Assembly (NCBI GenBank): GCA_949316235.1
Contig: OX438743.1
Coordinates: 26,347,771-26,411,770 of the forward strand
Origin: Oegoconia quadripuncta
Taxonomy: Eukaryota > Arthropoda > Insecta > Lepidoptera > Autostichidae
Direction of reading: 5' to 3'
Length of the DNA stretch: 64,000 nucleotides
Every line of letters starts with the position of its first letter. Within the stretch, counting starts at the first letter, position 1. Under the pieces are notes generated by a model, which had not been told where the DNA came from, searched no databases, and worked only from the letters and a program-made list of their open reading frames with translations. This document shows, piece by piece, positions 32,390 through 43,719 of this stretch. The position numbers and the translations under genes are program-made.

Positions 32390-34385
32390 ACTACAAAAAA
32401 ACACAAATTGGACCCCAATTTTAATATATCCTCCAGGACTGTAATTTTGTAAGATTATTATAGTTTGGGTACTGAAACTTCCTTAGTAAATCAATTTTTA
32501 TTCTTATTAATTAAGGAAAGTTTGGTAGAGCGACTGGGAGTTTCGACTATTTCTTGGAAATATTCGCGGCAATTTTTCATCACATTATTTAACTTGCCTC
32601 ATTGCCAGCGGAACTAAATTCTTAGGTAGCTTTATGGAAACAAGAAGCTCTTTCAATTACTGTAGATGTTTTGGAAGCTCTTCAAAATTTGTATTCTCCG
32701 GTCTCCAATCGTAATTACTAAATGCTCTACAAAAATTCTTTAAACTGCCCTTTAATTATGTAAATTCATCGGTATCGTCATCGAATACGTTGGCCAATGA
32801 GAGACCGTTAAATTGCCGAGCGAGTCATGGACCAACCAATCATACATCAGCCGTCGTGCCACGTAATTTTTTTGCGTTCTATCGCTGAACGGAAGCGCCC
32901 TAGAAGTAGGGAAACTGCAAATGTTTAACAATCGACGGAAATATTTTACGTGGTGCGGCTGCAGAACGTAAGCTATGACGATATCGCTAAATTACATAAT
33001 AGAATTCCTAACCTTAGTGGCTTCAATGCCTAGCAAAAATCATACTTAAAATATGTGATCATAATATCGACTTGACTTGCATCTACAAAATTGAGACACC
33101 TGTAAAAAATAATTTCTTGCTCTTGGTGTACTCCAGGACTAACAATTCTAAGGATATAATATCTATTCATGGGGCATTTCTCTTCCTCCATCTTCCGTAA
33201 TAAAGTGATGGCTGGGACTTTCCGTTAACGAATCTTTTTAAAATATACAGATAGATTGATTTCTATTGTTATTTGTTATTGATGAACGAATATTTCATAG
33301 AAAATTGCATTGTCCATTTGAAAGGATATACTCGGTAATATTCAAGATGTTCTATGGAGGAAATGCAACGTAAAATCGGTTGAGACAGAAGTGCTATGCT
33401 TATTAGTACCTACGTTTAATTCTATGCTACTTATGAATATAGAATTGAATTATGTTCTCTAAGTTTGGTGATCATTTCTATGATGAAACCATACTATGAT
33501 TTAGTCTTGTATATTTGCGTGAAGATTGAAATATGAAAAAACTTTAACAAATCAATAACAATTTGGAAATTGACACGAATGTTCCTTTTACCTCTCAAGT
33601 AAGGTTAAAATGTTCCTACTTCAGTGTATAATAAAATTTTTACTCGGATTTAGCCCAATCAATGTGAAGGTACAGGAATACTTTAATTTCTCTGTCAGTT
33701 AAACTAATAATTTGAAGCTAAATTTAGCGACCCCTGAAATATTTGTCTATTATAATGTATTTGTTATCGGCAATCTGTTTAATCCGGAATTCTATAGAAT
33801 ACCTACCTAGGCATTCTATAGAACGCCTAAAACGTTCAGACAATGTATAAAATATCATTTATTCCACACTCTATCTAGAAATTCTGTAGAATACCGAATG
33901 AATAGCGGGAAAAGTTGGTCTGAATTGTAATAAAAGACCTGACAAACCGAATCGACATCGTGTATCTCGCGAAGTGTCTTTCACCGATTGGAAACTTACA
34001 TAAAAAATACATATAGACAAACATAGAAACTCCTCTTTTTGGTGTCGGTAAAAAAATACCAACACACACTAGAAAGTTTGTTACGTAATATTTTTAGAGA
34101 GGATTTGTTTTGAATTCACATCGCGATTTTATTATAATGAAACTCTAGCATATTTTACAGTGTTATTTCAGCTGTTATAAAATAATAGTCATTTCTGTGA
34201 AACGTTTCAGCAATAATTATAATTCAACATTTTACTTAATGTTTTAATCATAAAAAATTATAAAATCATAATGACGGCATCAACTCTTGAAATTGAAAGT
34301 TTCTACCATGTATATTGTACCATGTATACCAAGAACATTGTGTCTTTTAGATATAAATTTAAGGAATTAAATTTATTAGCATTTG
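32390..34385. other. No recognised feature in about 2 kb
   Basis: AT-rich and free of the SINE and LINE families listed here. AATTCTATAGAATACC and GCATTCTATAGAACGCC near 33790-33830 are short palindromic motifs. This could be relatively old unique intergenic sequence. Confidence 0.45.
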
Positions 34386-34387
34386 TG

Positions 34388-34617
34388 TGACTGGTAGCCA
34401 TCTGACAATCAATGTTTTTAAGCTGCTTTTATAGGCCACCAACTGATTTCAATTGAAAAAACCGGGACTGACTATTTAACGTGCCCTCCGAAGCATGGAA
34501 ACACTCGTATCAAAATACCGTTAGTGGTGACCCATCCAAAGACTGGCCGCGCCAGACATTGCTTAACTTCGCTAATCGAAAACGAATAACGAATTCGCCT
34601 GCGCCACGAGTTCTTCA
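34388..34617 (-). mobile_element. 5S rRNA-like SINE
   Basis: The reverse strand from about 34600 reads CGAAGTTAAGCAATG, then GGCGCGGCCAGTCTTTGGAT and GGGTCACC. This follows the 3' half of an arthropod 5S rRNA, including the internal promoter regions equivalent to box A (GAAGTTAAGCAA) and box C (CAGTCTTTGGATGGG). The rest is non-5S: TTCGGAGGGCACGTTAAAT, then GGTGGCCTATAAAAGCAGC and AAAACATTGATTGTC. A related copy lies at 44130-44305 and a tail at 23108-23212. The likeliest reading is a 5S-headed (SINE3-type) retroposon; a 5S pseudogene joined to other sequence is less likely because the tail is shared by three loci. Confidence 0.75.
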
Positions 34618-34639
34618 GAAATGAATAACCGTAAGAAAC

Positions 34640-34900
34640 ATGATATCATTTGTTGAATGTCAATTTCAATCTACTGGAAATAATAATAGGGCTTATTGCA
34701 TTTATATGTCAGTTACGTCCAAGCTATTCTACTAAAGTACTTCTTTGGAAAGATAAATTATCTGTGGAAAAGAAAAATTATATTGTTTTCTTTTTAAGTA
34801 TATAACTAAAACAATTTATTAATTTTTGGCAGCTGACCGTAGTACTCCAAGCGTGTTTGTCATTCAGGTAGTCACTAATTTTGTAATAAACTTTTATTGC
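34640..34900 (+). repeat. Repeat D, fuller copy
   Basis: CATGATATCATTTGTTGAAT, GGAAATAATAATAGGGCTTA, then TATATAACTAAAACAATTTA and GTCATTCAGGTAGTCACTAA. It joins the two parts of repeat D that are split by the tandem duplication at 4.4-6.6 kb. Confidence 0.7.
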
Positions 34901-35020
34901 TAATTTTGTTTTCACGTGACCTTTCTAAAACAATATAATTATCCTACCTACCAAGCAAACAATCTGGATATGCTATTATTGCTGCATTTGAATAATTAAA
35001 TACATAAACCTATTACTAAA

Positions 35021-35097
35021 CATGTATCCCGCTGCAAATCGAAACCGCCACCGTTTGTAATCAATGTATGGGTTTCATTGAGACACGGAGGCGGTAA
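35021..35097 (-). mobile_element. SINE B head only
   Basis: ATGTATCCCGCTGCAAATCG to GAGACACGGAGGCGGT in reverse complement. It carries the tRNA-like part without the body. Confidence 0.7.
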
Positions 35098-35232
35098 GTA
35101 TACTAACACAATTTTAATGTTAGTTTTTAAGTTAGCCGATATTTTTGACATATTTTGGAATACCGCATCAGAAACAATATAATTTTTTTTGTTATAATGT
35201 CGAGAGTCGAGTTGTGTCCCTGAACATGTTAA

Positions 35233-35388
35233 TACAATACAACACAACACAACACAACACAACACAACACAACACAACAACACAACAACACAACAACACA
35301 ACAACACAACAACACAACAACACAACAACACAACAACACAACAACACAACAACACAACAACACAACAACACAACAACACAACAACACA
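35233..35388 (+). repeat. Compound CAACA microsatellite
   Basis: The first part to about 35276 repeats a 5-bp unit (CAACA). The rest to about 35388 repeats an 8-bp unit (CAACAACA). The long open frames on both strands here are artefacts of the repeat. A retroposon-like tail (CTTTATTACACAACAGAAAA) follows. Confidence 0.97.
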
Positions 35389-35389
35389 C

Positions 35390-35880
35390 CACACTTTATT
35401 ACACAACAGAAAAGAAAATACAGTTTCAGAAAAGTGATATTATTAGAAGTTTTTAGTAATGTGGCTGGTGGTACTGTCACATGGGGAAGGGCACTGTATG
35501 CTGAAATACAGGTTTTTCAACAGGGACTATCTATTGGTTTCAGAGGAGTATCTATTGGAATACACATTAACAAACTGAAGTTAGATTATAAGAAAAAACT
35601 ATACTTTTTGGTAAGAAAATTATTAAGATAAAAGAAACAATATCTATTAGTCTACAATCCTTCATATTCGAAGCTAAAATGAAATTGCCTTACTAAATTG
35701 CTAACTCAATTTTGAGGCCCGCTCCGAATAGCCCAGTTATTCGGTTTCACCTCGCGGTATTAAAATCCAGGTGGGACCAATTCGGCGTCGCACCACAACG
35801 AGCGTATTAAAAAAGTGGCGCATTGCGTCTGCGTAGAAGGCAGGATTATGGTCAATGGGGCAGGCTTCCAAAACCCGCTC
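35390..35880. other. Retroposon tail and unassigned sequence
   Basis: ACACAACAGAAAAGAAAATA with CAGTTTCAGAAA matches 38880-38920, where it reads as the reverse of a retroposon 3' end. GCGTATTAAAAAAGTGGCGC near 35803 is in a GC-rich patch that resembles no listed family. Confidence 0.45.
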
Positions 35881-35883
35881 TTA

Positions 35884-36026
35884 GGGCCGTATTACTAAAC
35901 CGTTCTCAAGATTGAGATGACTTTAAGTTGTAGTTTGATTATCTGTTGCATAATAAAACAGTATAAAAAAATAGTATTGACACGGAGACGCGATCTCAAT
36001 CTCAAGATCAATTATTTAATACGACC
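35884..36026. mobile_element. Harbinger-like MITE, short copy
   Basis: The left end GGGCCGTATTACTAAACCGT with TCTCAAGATTGAG matches in reverse complement the right end. It is the same end type as the longer element at 38256-38582. TTA lies outside the left end. Confidence 0.65.
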
Positions 36027-36149
36027 GGAGAGGTGCTGTTTATTAAGCAAGCCCTCATGTATACATGTTGCAGATATATCGGCGATAAGTTGCCGACGTT
36101 CTAAGTATTTATAGTTTATATCACAACTCCAACAAATTCATTACAAATG

Positions 36150-36365
36150 TAACGTCATGATCTTTATCCCAAATGGGGTGGTCAGAGATAACCCAAACAT
36201 TAAAAATATAGAAATGCACACATGATAAAGGATGAGCCCATCGCCGTTATAACGTGCAAATATATATAGATATTTTTTGGTGGAAAATCTCATAGTGGCT
36301 TTTTGGGACACCCATAGGAAGAGACAGGTTAGTTTTACTCTTTTAACCCGACTGCGCAAGAAAGG
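36150..36365 (+). repeat. Repeat E
   Basis: GTCATGATCTTTATCCCAAA, GATGAGCCCATCGCCGTTAT, ATAGTGGCTTTTTGGGACAC and CATAGGAAGAGACAGG are in family order, with a deletion after the start. Confidence 0.8.
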
Positions 36366-36389
36366 ACGATAATGTTTATTGATTGTATG

Positions 36390-36660
36390 TATGTATTTAC
36401 ATAAGTATATCCGTTCCTTTGGCGCATCCTATAACCTAAACGGATTGACCGATTTCGAAGTGCATGGTGTCGCTAGATTCGTCTTGATACCTAGATTGTC
36501 ATAGCATATATTTTATGTTAAAATTTCCAACATAGCGTCCGTAAAATACAAAATATACTGTCGGATTTATTTGGTTTTTAAATACTTAAATAGTTATTAC
36601 GTGCCGGAACCACACAGCATGATTAAAACCAAAACCACCGGACAGAATATCTTGTTATTT
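36390..36660. repeat. Dispersed repeat, class unknown
   Basis: AAACGGATTGACCGATTTCG, AAGTGCATGGTGTCGCTAGA and GATTGTCATAGCATATATTT parallel 62575-62700 and 21800-21900. Confidence 0.5.
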
Positions 36661-36839
36661 ACGGGCCCCAAATTGGATGTTTTATCATAAAACGTATCCC
36701 AATAACACTTTAGGGATCAAGACCAATCTAACGGCACCTTGTATTTCAAAATTGGTCAAGTCGTTTAAGCTACAGGGGGTAACAGAGAAATCAACATACA
36801 TATACTTATATACAATATGTATCAATGAGTTTTTAAATT

Positions 36840-36968
36840 TAATTCAATTACTTATGTGCTTATCCAAGCTTTAAACGGTGAAGGAAAATATCGTGAGGAG
36901 ACCTGAATGCCTGAGAAATAAAAATTCAAAGGCATATGAAGTCCCCAATTGGGCCAGCGTGGCTGACT
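36840..36968 (+). mobile_element. SINE H fragment
   Basis: ATTACTTATGTGCTTATCCA, GGTGAAGGAAAATATCGTGA and AAAATTCAAAGGCATATGAA match the SINE H body. It ends at TTGGGCCAGCGTGG. Confidence 0.7.
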
Positions 36969-37237
36969 ACATACATACATACAAGGATTACATAATGAAA
37001 ATCATTAAATAGTGATTTTCCAGTGAAATATTTTAGAAGCATTGTAATTTAAAATGAGAATCTGTAATTGGGATAACTTTGGGTTGAAGATCTTGTATAA
37101 TATTTTTTTATGATGATGCTGGTGATTTTGTATTATTCAAAAATAAAAATAAATAAACATTGGGCTAGTAAGCGCAGGACTCATGCCCTGAGCGTTCCGT
37201 ACATAACGTTTGACAACTATTTTAAAGTCCTCATTAT

Positions 37238-37288
37238 ACGTGGGAAGGCCTATATCCCTGCAGTGGGATGTTCACGGGCTGATGATGA
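37238..37288 (+). mobile_element. SINE H or LINE 3' end
   Basis: GGGAAGGCCTATATCCCTGC, AGTGGGATGTTCACGGGC and GATGATGAT match the SINE H end. Confidence 0.6.
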
Positions 37289-37299
37289 TACATACATAT

Positions 37300-37445
37300 G
37301 CTCACGCCTGTTTCCCGTTGGGCTAAAGAGAGACTATCGATTTCCGCTTTCAACGATCCTGACACACTACTTTGCTTCTTCCACTCTCATCAAATGCTTC
37401 ATTACATACCTACACCTGAAAAACATAACCCTCCTTCCTGTAGCA
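37300..37445 (-). pseudogene. LINE C-terminal fragment (QDR-type)
   Basis: The reverse strand keeps EAFDESGRSKVVCQDR followed by KRKSIVS in broken frame, related to 43720-43968 and 37935-38085. Confidence 0.5.
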
Positions 37446-37784
37446 AGCGCGTAAAATCTCTTTGCTTGAGTGCAAAAAAAAACTTATTGTCGCAATGCGT
37501 CTGCGTTGAAGACATGTTGACTATGGTAATTTCATGTCATGATAGTATACGTGAGATCGTAAATTTGAGATGGGATCAACTGGCTTATGACTCCTTTAGA
37601 TCCGAAGACTTAATACATACGTAGGTTAAGTTTACTGGCTCGAATCAGCACATAGATATTCAAAATACTATACTCTCCCGCGACTTCGTCCACGTGGATT
37701 TCGAAATAAATATAAATGGTAATAAATAAATAATAATAAACAATAATCCTCGATCCCAACGTCCTACGTGTTTCCATTAGTTTA

Positions 37785-37915
37785 TATTTGGGTGCTAAGT
37801 TGTATGAACCTCATCGCTGTTCATGTGGTAAGGTTGTGAACCAGCTAGGACGTCACGGGCTCTTTGCGTGAAGAGTGCCGGCCGCGCATATCGCCACGGG
37901 CTCTGGCCACTGCAG
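37785..37915 (+). pseudogene. LINE C fragment: zinc-knuckle part
   Basis: The plus strand reads LGAKLYEPHRCSCGKVVNQL and GRHGL before a frame break. CXC, H and C spacing as in 1690-2275. It lacks everything downstream. Confidence 0.6.
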
Positions 37916-37934
37916 CGGTCCCGGCGTCTCTGGA

Positions 37935-38090
37935 GCCTGGTTTCAGGTACGGTCAACCACTTACCGACGAGCATATTATGAAGCATTTGTTGAGAGTAGA
38001 AAAGCAAAAGTAGTATGTCAGGATCGTTGCAAGTCGAAATTAATAGTCTCTGCTTATCCCAACGGGAAACAGGCGTGAGCATATATAAGT
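37935..38090 (+). pseudogene. LINE C-terminal fragment (QDR-type)
   Basis: It reads YEAFVESRKAKVVCQDR, then SKLIVSAYPNGKQA, stop. This is the same C-terminus as at 43.97 kb, here fused to the LINE C piece upstream. Confidence 0.6.
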
Positions 38091-38255
38091 ATTTAGGTAC
38101 GAATGTGTGGATATAATGATATATGATTCTGAGTTTCACTGTAACTTTGTAATAAATTATAGTCTAATTGCAACATACATAATGTACTAATGATCGGATT
38201 TATGGAAATCTGGATTTGTATGTACCTATGTTGTGCTCCAATCATGGTACACTAA

Positions 38256-38582
38256 GGCCTGTATTAAACCAATCTCAATACAAGTCTTCCGTTCAATCAA
38301 CCGAGATGCGTCTAAAGCAGTTGACGCTATCTCAAGCTCCGTGCTAATTTATAAACCAATCTTGAGATCTACTCAGCTAAGATCACTACTCAAGTATTCG
38401 CCATTCGGCGAATGAATGATAGTCTTGAGTTTCGTTTATAAATACGCGCACCTCTCAAGTGAGTACTGCTTGAGTATGCTCGTGCTTTTCAGATCTCAAG
38501 TTCGGTTTATTAATCAACACGTATACCTGAGACCGGTCACAAGACTGTTCTCAATCTTGAGAATGGTTTATTAATACGGGCC
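38256..38582. mobile_element. Harbinger-like MITE with TAA target duplication
   Basis: GGCCTGTATTAAACC at the left and GGTTTATTAATACGGGCC at the right are inverted repeats extending into CTCAA. TAA occurs immediately outside both ends (38253-38255 and 38583-38585), the 3-bp duplication expected for PIF/Harbinger elements. The interior repeats CTCAAG-type words but has no transposase. Family assignment rests on end sequence and target size. Confidence 0.75.
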
Positions 38583-38589
38583 TAAGATA

Positions 38590-39545
38590 AGATAACATTT
38601 ATTTCAGTATAAATTAATTTAAATACAAATTGAGCGTAGCAAAACAAAATAATAATAATAAAAAAAAAATTATCTCTTTGACAAAGATTTTACATAACCA
38701 ATATTTGGGTTGAAAAGACCTAGTAAGTACTTAAGTACTTGTATCAGGTGTTTTCGCTCTTAACTTAATTTGATTGTAATGATATGTCAAAGGTATTTGA
38801 AGTACCGTAAAGTAGTAAGATATGAGTGCAGACTTCAATGGTATTGCATGATATATACCTACAATACAATACAAATACACTTTATTGCACAACTGAAAAG
38901 AAAATACAGTTTCAGAAATATATATATTTTACTGTACTATTTATATCTATGCTTGCTAATATCTACCAGGTTATCAGAAGGTAATTGGAGTAATAATTGT
39001 GTTTAGATAACTCTGTCAGGTCAAACTTGCTTCATTAATTTGTTACAACTAAATCAAAGTACTCAGCGAAGATGAACCAATGTTCAAAGTTCTTAAGAAG
39101 TACGATCTACTATGAGGTTATTGGCACTTGGAAGTAATTGATTAAGATTAACAAGTCAGGATAGTTAACCAATCGAAACGATATCCAATCCACCATGTAA
39201 TACATATGGAAACCATTTAGCTACTAACTCTATTGGGAGTAGACCTGAGGTCCAATCACGTAGATAAGTACAATATGTCTACGTAGATGTTATCAAAATC
39301 TATTGGTAATGCTGCTCGTTGCCGATGCGAGTGACAGTGATGGAACGATAGTTTACTATAACGAGAGTAGTTTGACCCTAAGAGCCCTTAATCATAACAG
39401 TTCGATATCGAAACTCGATTCAACATCTAAAGTTTTCCCAAGAAATTCAGTCGTCAAATTTGGCACAGCCGTTCGGAAGACTTTACTATCTACCAAAAAA
39501 TCCAGATGTTATACGAAGAATGTATAGAGATCTAAGTATTCTTTT
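38590..39545. other. Unassigned, with two retroposon-like tails
   Basis: ATAAGATAACATTTATTTCA (38585) and ATACACTTTATTGCACAACT (38874) look like reverse-orientation LINE tails. No gene was recognised. Confidence 0.4.
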
Positions 39546-39655
39546 TTGACATTCATTTCTGATTTGACAGTTATATTTGAATTGACGTCTATATTTGATT
39601 TGACATTTATACTTGAATTGACATCTATATTTGACTTGACATTCACACTTGCTAT
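39546..39655. repeat. Minisatellite, 18-bp unit
   Basis: About six units of the type ATATTTGATTTGACATCT, alternating GATTTGAC and GAATTGAC. The minus strand reads as six-residue repeats (CQFKYK type), which I regard as a by-product. A diverged block of three units lies at about 39798-39858. Confidence 0.85.
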
Positions 39656-40049
39656 AAACAATTAAATTGAAAATTAAATTGCGATATCTATTATGATAAG
39701 GACATTGCAATAGCAAATATAAATAATTAATTTGTCTATATTTTTATATTTACCACCACCTTGTCACCAATAGAATGTTAGATATGTAGTAGAAGTTTTA
39801 TATCTAATTTGAAATTTATATTTGTTTTGATATTTATATTTCATTTAACATTTAGTTATCTATTAAACTTCAGTAATTTTTGCAAACCATAAAGGTAAGT
39901 TATAGTGTTCACTGATATCTCCATCTGTTTCTGTATACTGCGACTATGCAAATAAATAAATAATGACTATTTCGATTTGGTCAAATCAAATACGTTTATA
40001 GCATAGACTACAGTTCGTTATAAAATACAAGATGTTATCATGTAGATAA

Positions 40050-40216
40050 TAATAATAAATATCCTTGGACATATACAGACAGCGCCATCTAGTTCCACGT
40101 TAAGCAACTAAGCTTGTGTTGTGGATACCAGATGGTTGATACACTACACAAATACATTTTTTTTTGTAAATAAATACATCCATAACTCGGGCACACATGT
40201 CCGTATTCATCAGATA
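40050..40216 (-). mobile_element. SINE A, lacking the tRNA-like head
   Basis: (AAT)n tail, CAGCGCCATCTAGTTCCAC, AGCTTGTGTTGTGGATACC and the CATCCATAACTCGGG end. It breaks off before the B box. Confidence 0.85.
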
Positions 40217-40745
40217 CTAGGTGGTCTTCCATGTCCGGTGTGGAACATTAACAAATGATATAATCCTCCTCCTTTGTGGAAGTCGGTTATAAAAAACCTA
40301 TTATAGTCTGAAGTTGAAGCAGTCAAATTACCTAGTCTGCTTATACCATACGTACCTGAAGCATAATAGGTACTTATTATATTCCTTTACAACCGACGAC
40401 GACGAGACAGTCTTAGTGAGAAAATTGACTTGAATGAGTCTAAGAAATAATACAGCTTGTTACAGTTTCCATTCTTGAGTTGCAGGAATTTGCAAATCGC
40501 ATGTTTAGCGATAAGTACATTGTACTTATTTACAAACACGTCGCAACAAGTGTAATAAGATACTGAGAAGCGTCGATGTGACGTGATTTCGCGAGTTGTA
40601 TTTTTATTATGCATAATAAATTTGTCTATTACGCCTGATGATGCAGAGAATGGAAATGCTATCATTTCTATTCCTCAACTCGGTTCGATACTGGCCATCG
40701 TACTTCAAATTTTTATTCCATAAATTTCCATAGATATATTTCTAG
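40217..40745. other. No recognised feature
   Basis: Unassigned sequence with no supported gene. Confidence 0.4.
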
Positions 40746-40747
40746 CA

Positions 40748-40795
40748 AGATCTCGGGGATAGCATTTTGAAGACAAGTCAACTACTCTAGAGACT
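40748..40795 (+). repeat. Local direct repeat, unit 1
   Basis: AGATCTCGGGGATAGCATTT and then CAAGTCAACTACTCTAGAG recur at 41310-41406, where about 50 extra bases lie between the two blocks. Confidence 0.75.
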
Positions 40796-40798
40796 CTT

Positions 40799-41053
40799 TT
40801 TTTTTTAATGCACAACCACTTGACCTCAATCACACCTGATGTTAAGTGAAGATGAGGTCGAAGGTGGAAGCGTACTGACCCGGAAACCCCAACACATTTG
40901 GGGGACTGGCTATCTTATCTCTGACAACCGGAATACAAGAATGCTATTAACATTGCTGCTTGGCGGCAGATTTAGATAAGATGGTTGTAGCTAGCCACTG
41001 TTAAAATGCCGTACCACTAACCAAACCGAGTACTTAAACATGTACCCCGCTGT
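40799..41053 (-). mobile_element. SINE B, lacking most of the head
   Basis: The tail TTAATGCACAACCACTTGAC to ATGTACCCCGCTG in reverse complement. It breaks off in the B-box region. It begins within 5 bp of the direct repeat unit. Confidence 0.88.
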
Positions 41054-41605
41054 AATCTTTCCATGTTTTCATTAAGCTTCGTATAAATATCCATTGTTGA
41101 CAATATGATGTTCTGATTATCACTGGTGGAGTTAAACTAAGGTAAGAGAGTTTATTGCCCAGATGTGTAACAGAGTTAGGTATAAGATTACAACATCTAG
41201 AACATTGTTCACTTTATATCTTAATTTTAAATTCAAAAATATTACAGAGCTAAAATTTATATGTATTATATGTATGACTACCGCCTTTTTTTTTCTCGGG
41301 GATATATAAAGATCTCGGGGATAGCATTTTTTTTTTCAAATATTTTCTAAATGAAATTGTTGAGCGTTGATAGCTTTTGAAGGCAAGTCGACTACTCTAG
41401 AGGTTCAAATCTAGTATTGAAAGTGGAAACGATAAAGTGTTTATAGGCGACTTCTCGATATAGCTACACGTCTAAATCTAAAAAGCATGTCTAGTATATT
41501 ACCTAGCCCATGATGTTGTAAGTTTTTTATGATTGACTAGATGCACGTTTCCGATCAATCAGGCTGACCAATCTGACAATCTTACCAGATGATGAAGTCC
41601 ATAAT
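41054..41605. other. Unassigned, contains direct repeat unit 2 (41310-41406)
   Basis: See 40748-40795. No gene was recognised. Confidence 0.45.
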
Positions 41606-41607
41606 GG

Positions 41608-41900
41608 CATAAATAAATATCTTTGCACATACACACAACGCCATCTGGTTCCACACTAAGCAACTTAGCTTGTGTTATAGATACCAGATGGTTGATAAAC
41701 TACACAGATACATTTTTTTTCTGTAAAAAAAAAACTATAAAATGAACTATAAAAAAATTGTGTTCTATTGTTATCATCAAAAATTATTGTAAATTATTTT
41801 GCGCAATAAAGATTATTTGTATTGTATTGTAAAAAACATCCATAACTCGGGAACACATGTCTGTCTTCATCATACAAACATATGCCCCTAGCGGGATTCA
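41608..41900 (-). mobile_element. SINE A, interrupted by a retroposon tail
   Basis: The 3' half (41612-41726) and the 5' half (41837-41900) are separated by about 110 bp ending TGCGCAATAAAGATTATTTG, with TATTGTATTGT repeats, a plus-strand retroposon 3' end. The tRNA-like head is missing after the CCTAGCGGGATTC position. Confidence 0.8.
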
Positions 41901-41904
41901 TTAA

Positions 41905-43000
41905 TATTATCATTAAAATTAACCATAAATACCATTTCACCCTGCTCTTGAAGTGAAATCTATAATTTTTTTTATTATCGAGACAATTTTTCTGGTTACT
42001 ATGAGACCCAATATTTTTCATGATATTAGAATGCTTTATTGCTTTTTGCGAAATTATATTGATTGTTTTTTTTTTTTTTTTTTTAAGTATAATTTATTGA
42101 ACTAAAACCGAAGTCAGCTTTCTGTCTGCACGACGTAAATTTGTGGCTATTTTAACAATGACGTCGACTTGCGTTTTTAGTTTAATTGTGTTTACTCTAT
42201 CTGTATTTTAACGACTTCTTCCACAACCGTTGTATTCACAACGAGAATACCTTTAAAATTTAAATAAAGGTCTGCAATAATAAGGCAACAGAAAACATTT
42301 ACATATTTAACTAAAACAACCGAGTCTCCCAAGTATTCTCAGTTACGCAATAATACAGTTAAACTCTTAAAAGTACAGAGTTCGATCCCAAGAGAGCAGC
42401 TAGGCGACCAACTGTGAAAAGTTCCCAAATTGTTTACGAAGCAACTCTGGGGCAACTGTCGTTTGTTGTCGACAATGTTGCTACAATGTGCGGCGCAAAA
42501 ATATAATATAACCTAAAGTCTTGTACAGTCGGCAACATAATTAAGGTATCAGGCCATTATTTAAAAATAAATTAAAGGTATTTAATCATCACAAAAAAGA
42601 AAAAAACACAAGCATACATAGAATCGAGAACCACAGTATTGTGATGAATGGGTAGGGACTCAGCAGTGTTGCTGATTTTCAGTCCCCCCCTGTAGAGTAG
42701 TTGCTGCCACCAAAGACAGTATGGGCGACTTTCCAATGGCTAACGATTTTTTTTTACATATATTTTTGTTTTTAAGTTTAGGCGTGGCCCTGGACAACGT
42801 AGAAATTAAATTAAAATGTAAAAAATAATAGGCCCCATCTGTTAGCGCCATCTTTCGAGCCACCTTACTAAGCGATCAGAAAATCGCCCACTAGAACTAA
42901 AAAAATTAAAAAAACTAATATTATTAGCATAATAAAGTACAAATAGTTTCAATTTTCCTGTGGCCAGAGAGGAATGGGACAAAGTGAACAATATATATAT
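41905..43000. other. Unassigned; contains the C-run insert type
   Basis: ATTAAAGGTATTTAATCATC and GATTTTCAGTCCCCCCC at 42575-42690 match the foreign insert in the SINE at 10.7 kb. The rest was not recognised. Confidence 0.45.
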
Positions 43001-43004
43001 ATTT

Positions 43005-43326
43005 ATACCGGATGAGTTTTTTTACCGTAAGGAAAATATTGGGCATATCATCATCATCGAATAAAGCGTTAATTGTGTCATTAGACCGTTGCCTTTGTAG
43101 CCTAATCCACATAAATACACCATTAAATTAAATAAATAAAGAAAATTTGGAAAAAGTTCGGAATAAATGTCGCATGATACAAACCCTACGAATCCCGCCA
43201 GTCGCATATCAAAGTAAGGTCGGCGTGTGCGTATTTAAAAAAAAAAAAAAACTACCTATGCCAATAACTTCTATTTCATTTACCTAATCTATTTTTTTCC
43301 TTACGGTAAAAAAACTCATCCGGTAT
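43005..43326. mobile_element. MITE with 32-bp perfect terminal inverted repeats
   Basis: ATACCGGATGAGTTTTTTTA followed by CCGTAAGGAAAA at the left is the exact reverse complement of the right end. The flanks give TTT and GTA, so a TA-type target is possible. The interior has no transposase. A related copy with the same right end lies at about 57565-57913. Confidence 0.88.
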
Positions 43327-43329
43327 GTA

Positions 43330-43600
43330 GGAGAAAGTCCAAAGAGAAATTAAGTTAGAATAGAACCAACCCGTCTATTCCCATGGCAGTTATTAAAGGC
43401 GACTAAGGGACTTTACACCAAAAAACTTCTATAGTCTTTAACATTTCCCTGCACCCCGTGTATTTCTGCATATTCATTAGGTGAACCGTGGATGTTGTGT
43501 CAATCATTAACCTTTTCATTTTTGGAACACCCAAACATTATTGTTTGGTATATCTCTGACCACTCCATTTGGGATAGATGTGGAGATGTTATGTATGTTT
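43330..43600 (-). repeat. Repeat E
   Basis: AACCCGTCTATTCCCATGGC, AAGGCGACTAAGGGACTTTA, GGTGAACCGTGGATGTTG and ATCTCTGACCACTCCATTTG. It directly follows the MITE. Confidence 0.85.
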
Positions 43601-43719
43601 TTTAATATAACTATTTGATTTAGCAATCTGATCTGAATGACGTTATATTATTTAAGTTTAACTGAAATTTATCTATCAAATAATATACATCAATCAAGAT
43701 GTAAAGGATAATATAATTA

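Noticed and set aside
32108..32424. Two overlapping plus-strand open frames of 85-91 codons
   Set aside because: Antisense shadows of the RTE-like reverse transcriptase fragment, whose motifs are on the minus strand.
34518..34600. Functional 5S rRNA gene
   Set aside because: Only part of 5S is recognisable, with many substitutions and a shared non-5S body.
34996..35480. Open frames of 66-136 codons rich in Leu, Cys and Val
   Set aside because: They are translations of the CAACA microsatellite in several frames and have no independent coding evidence.
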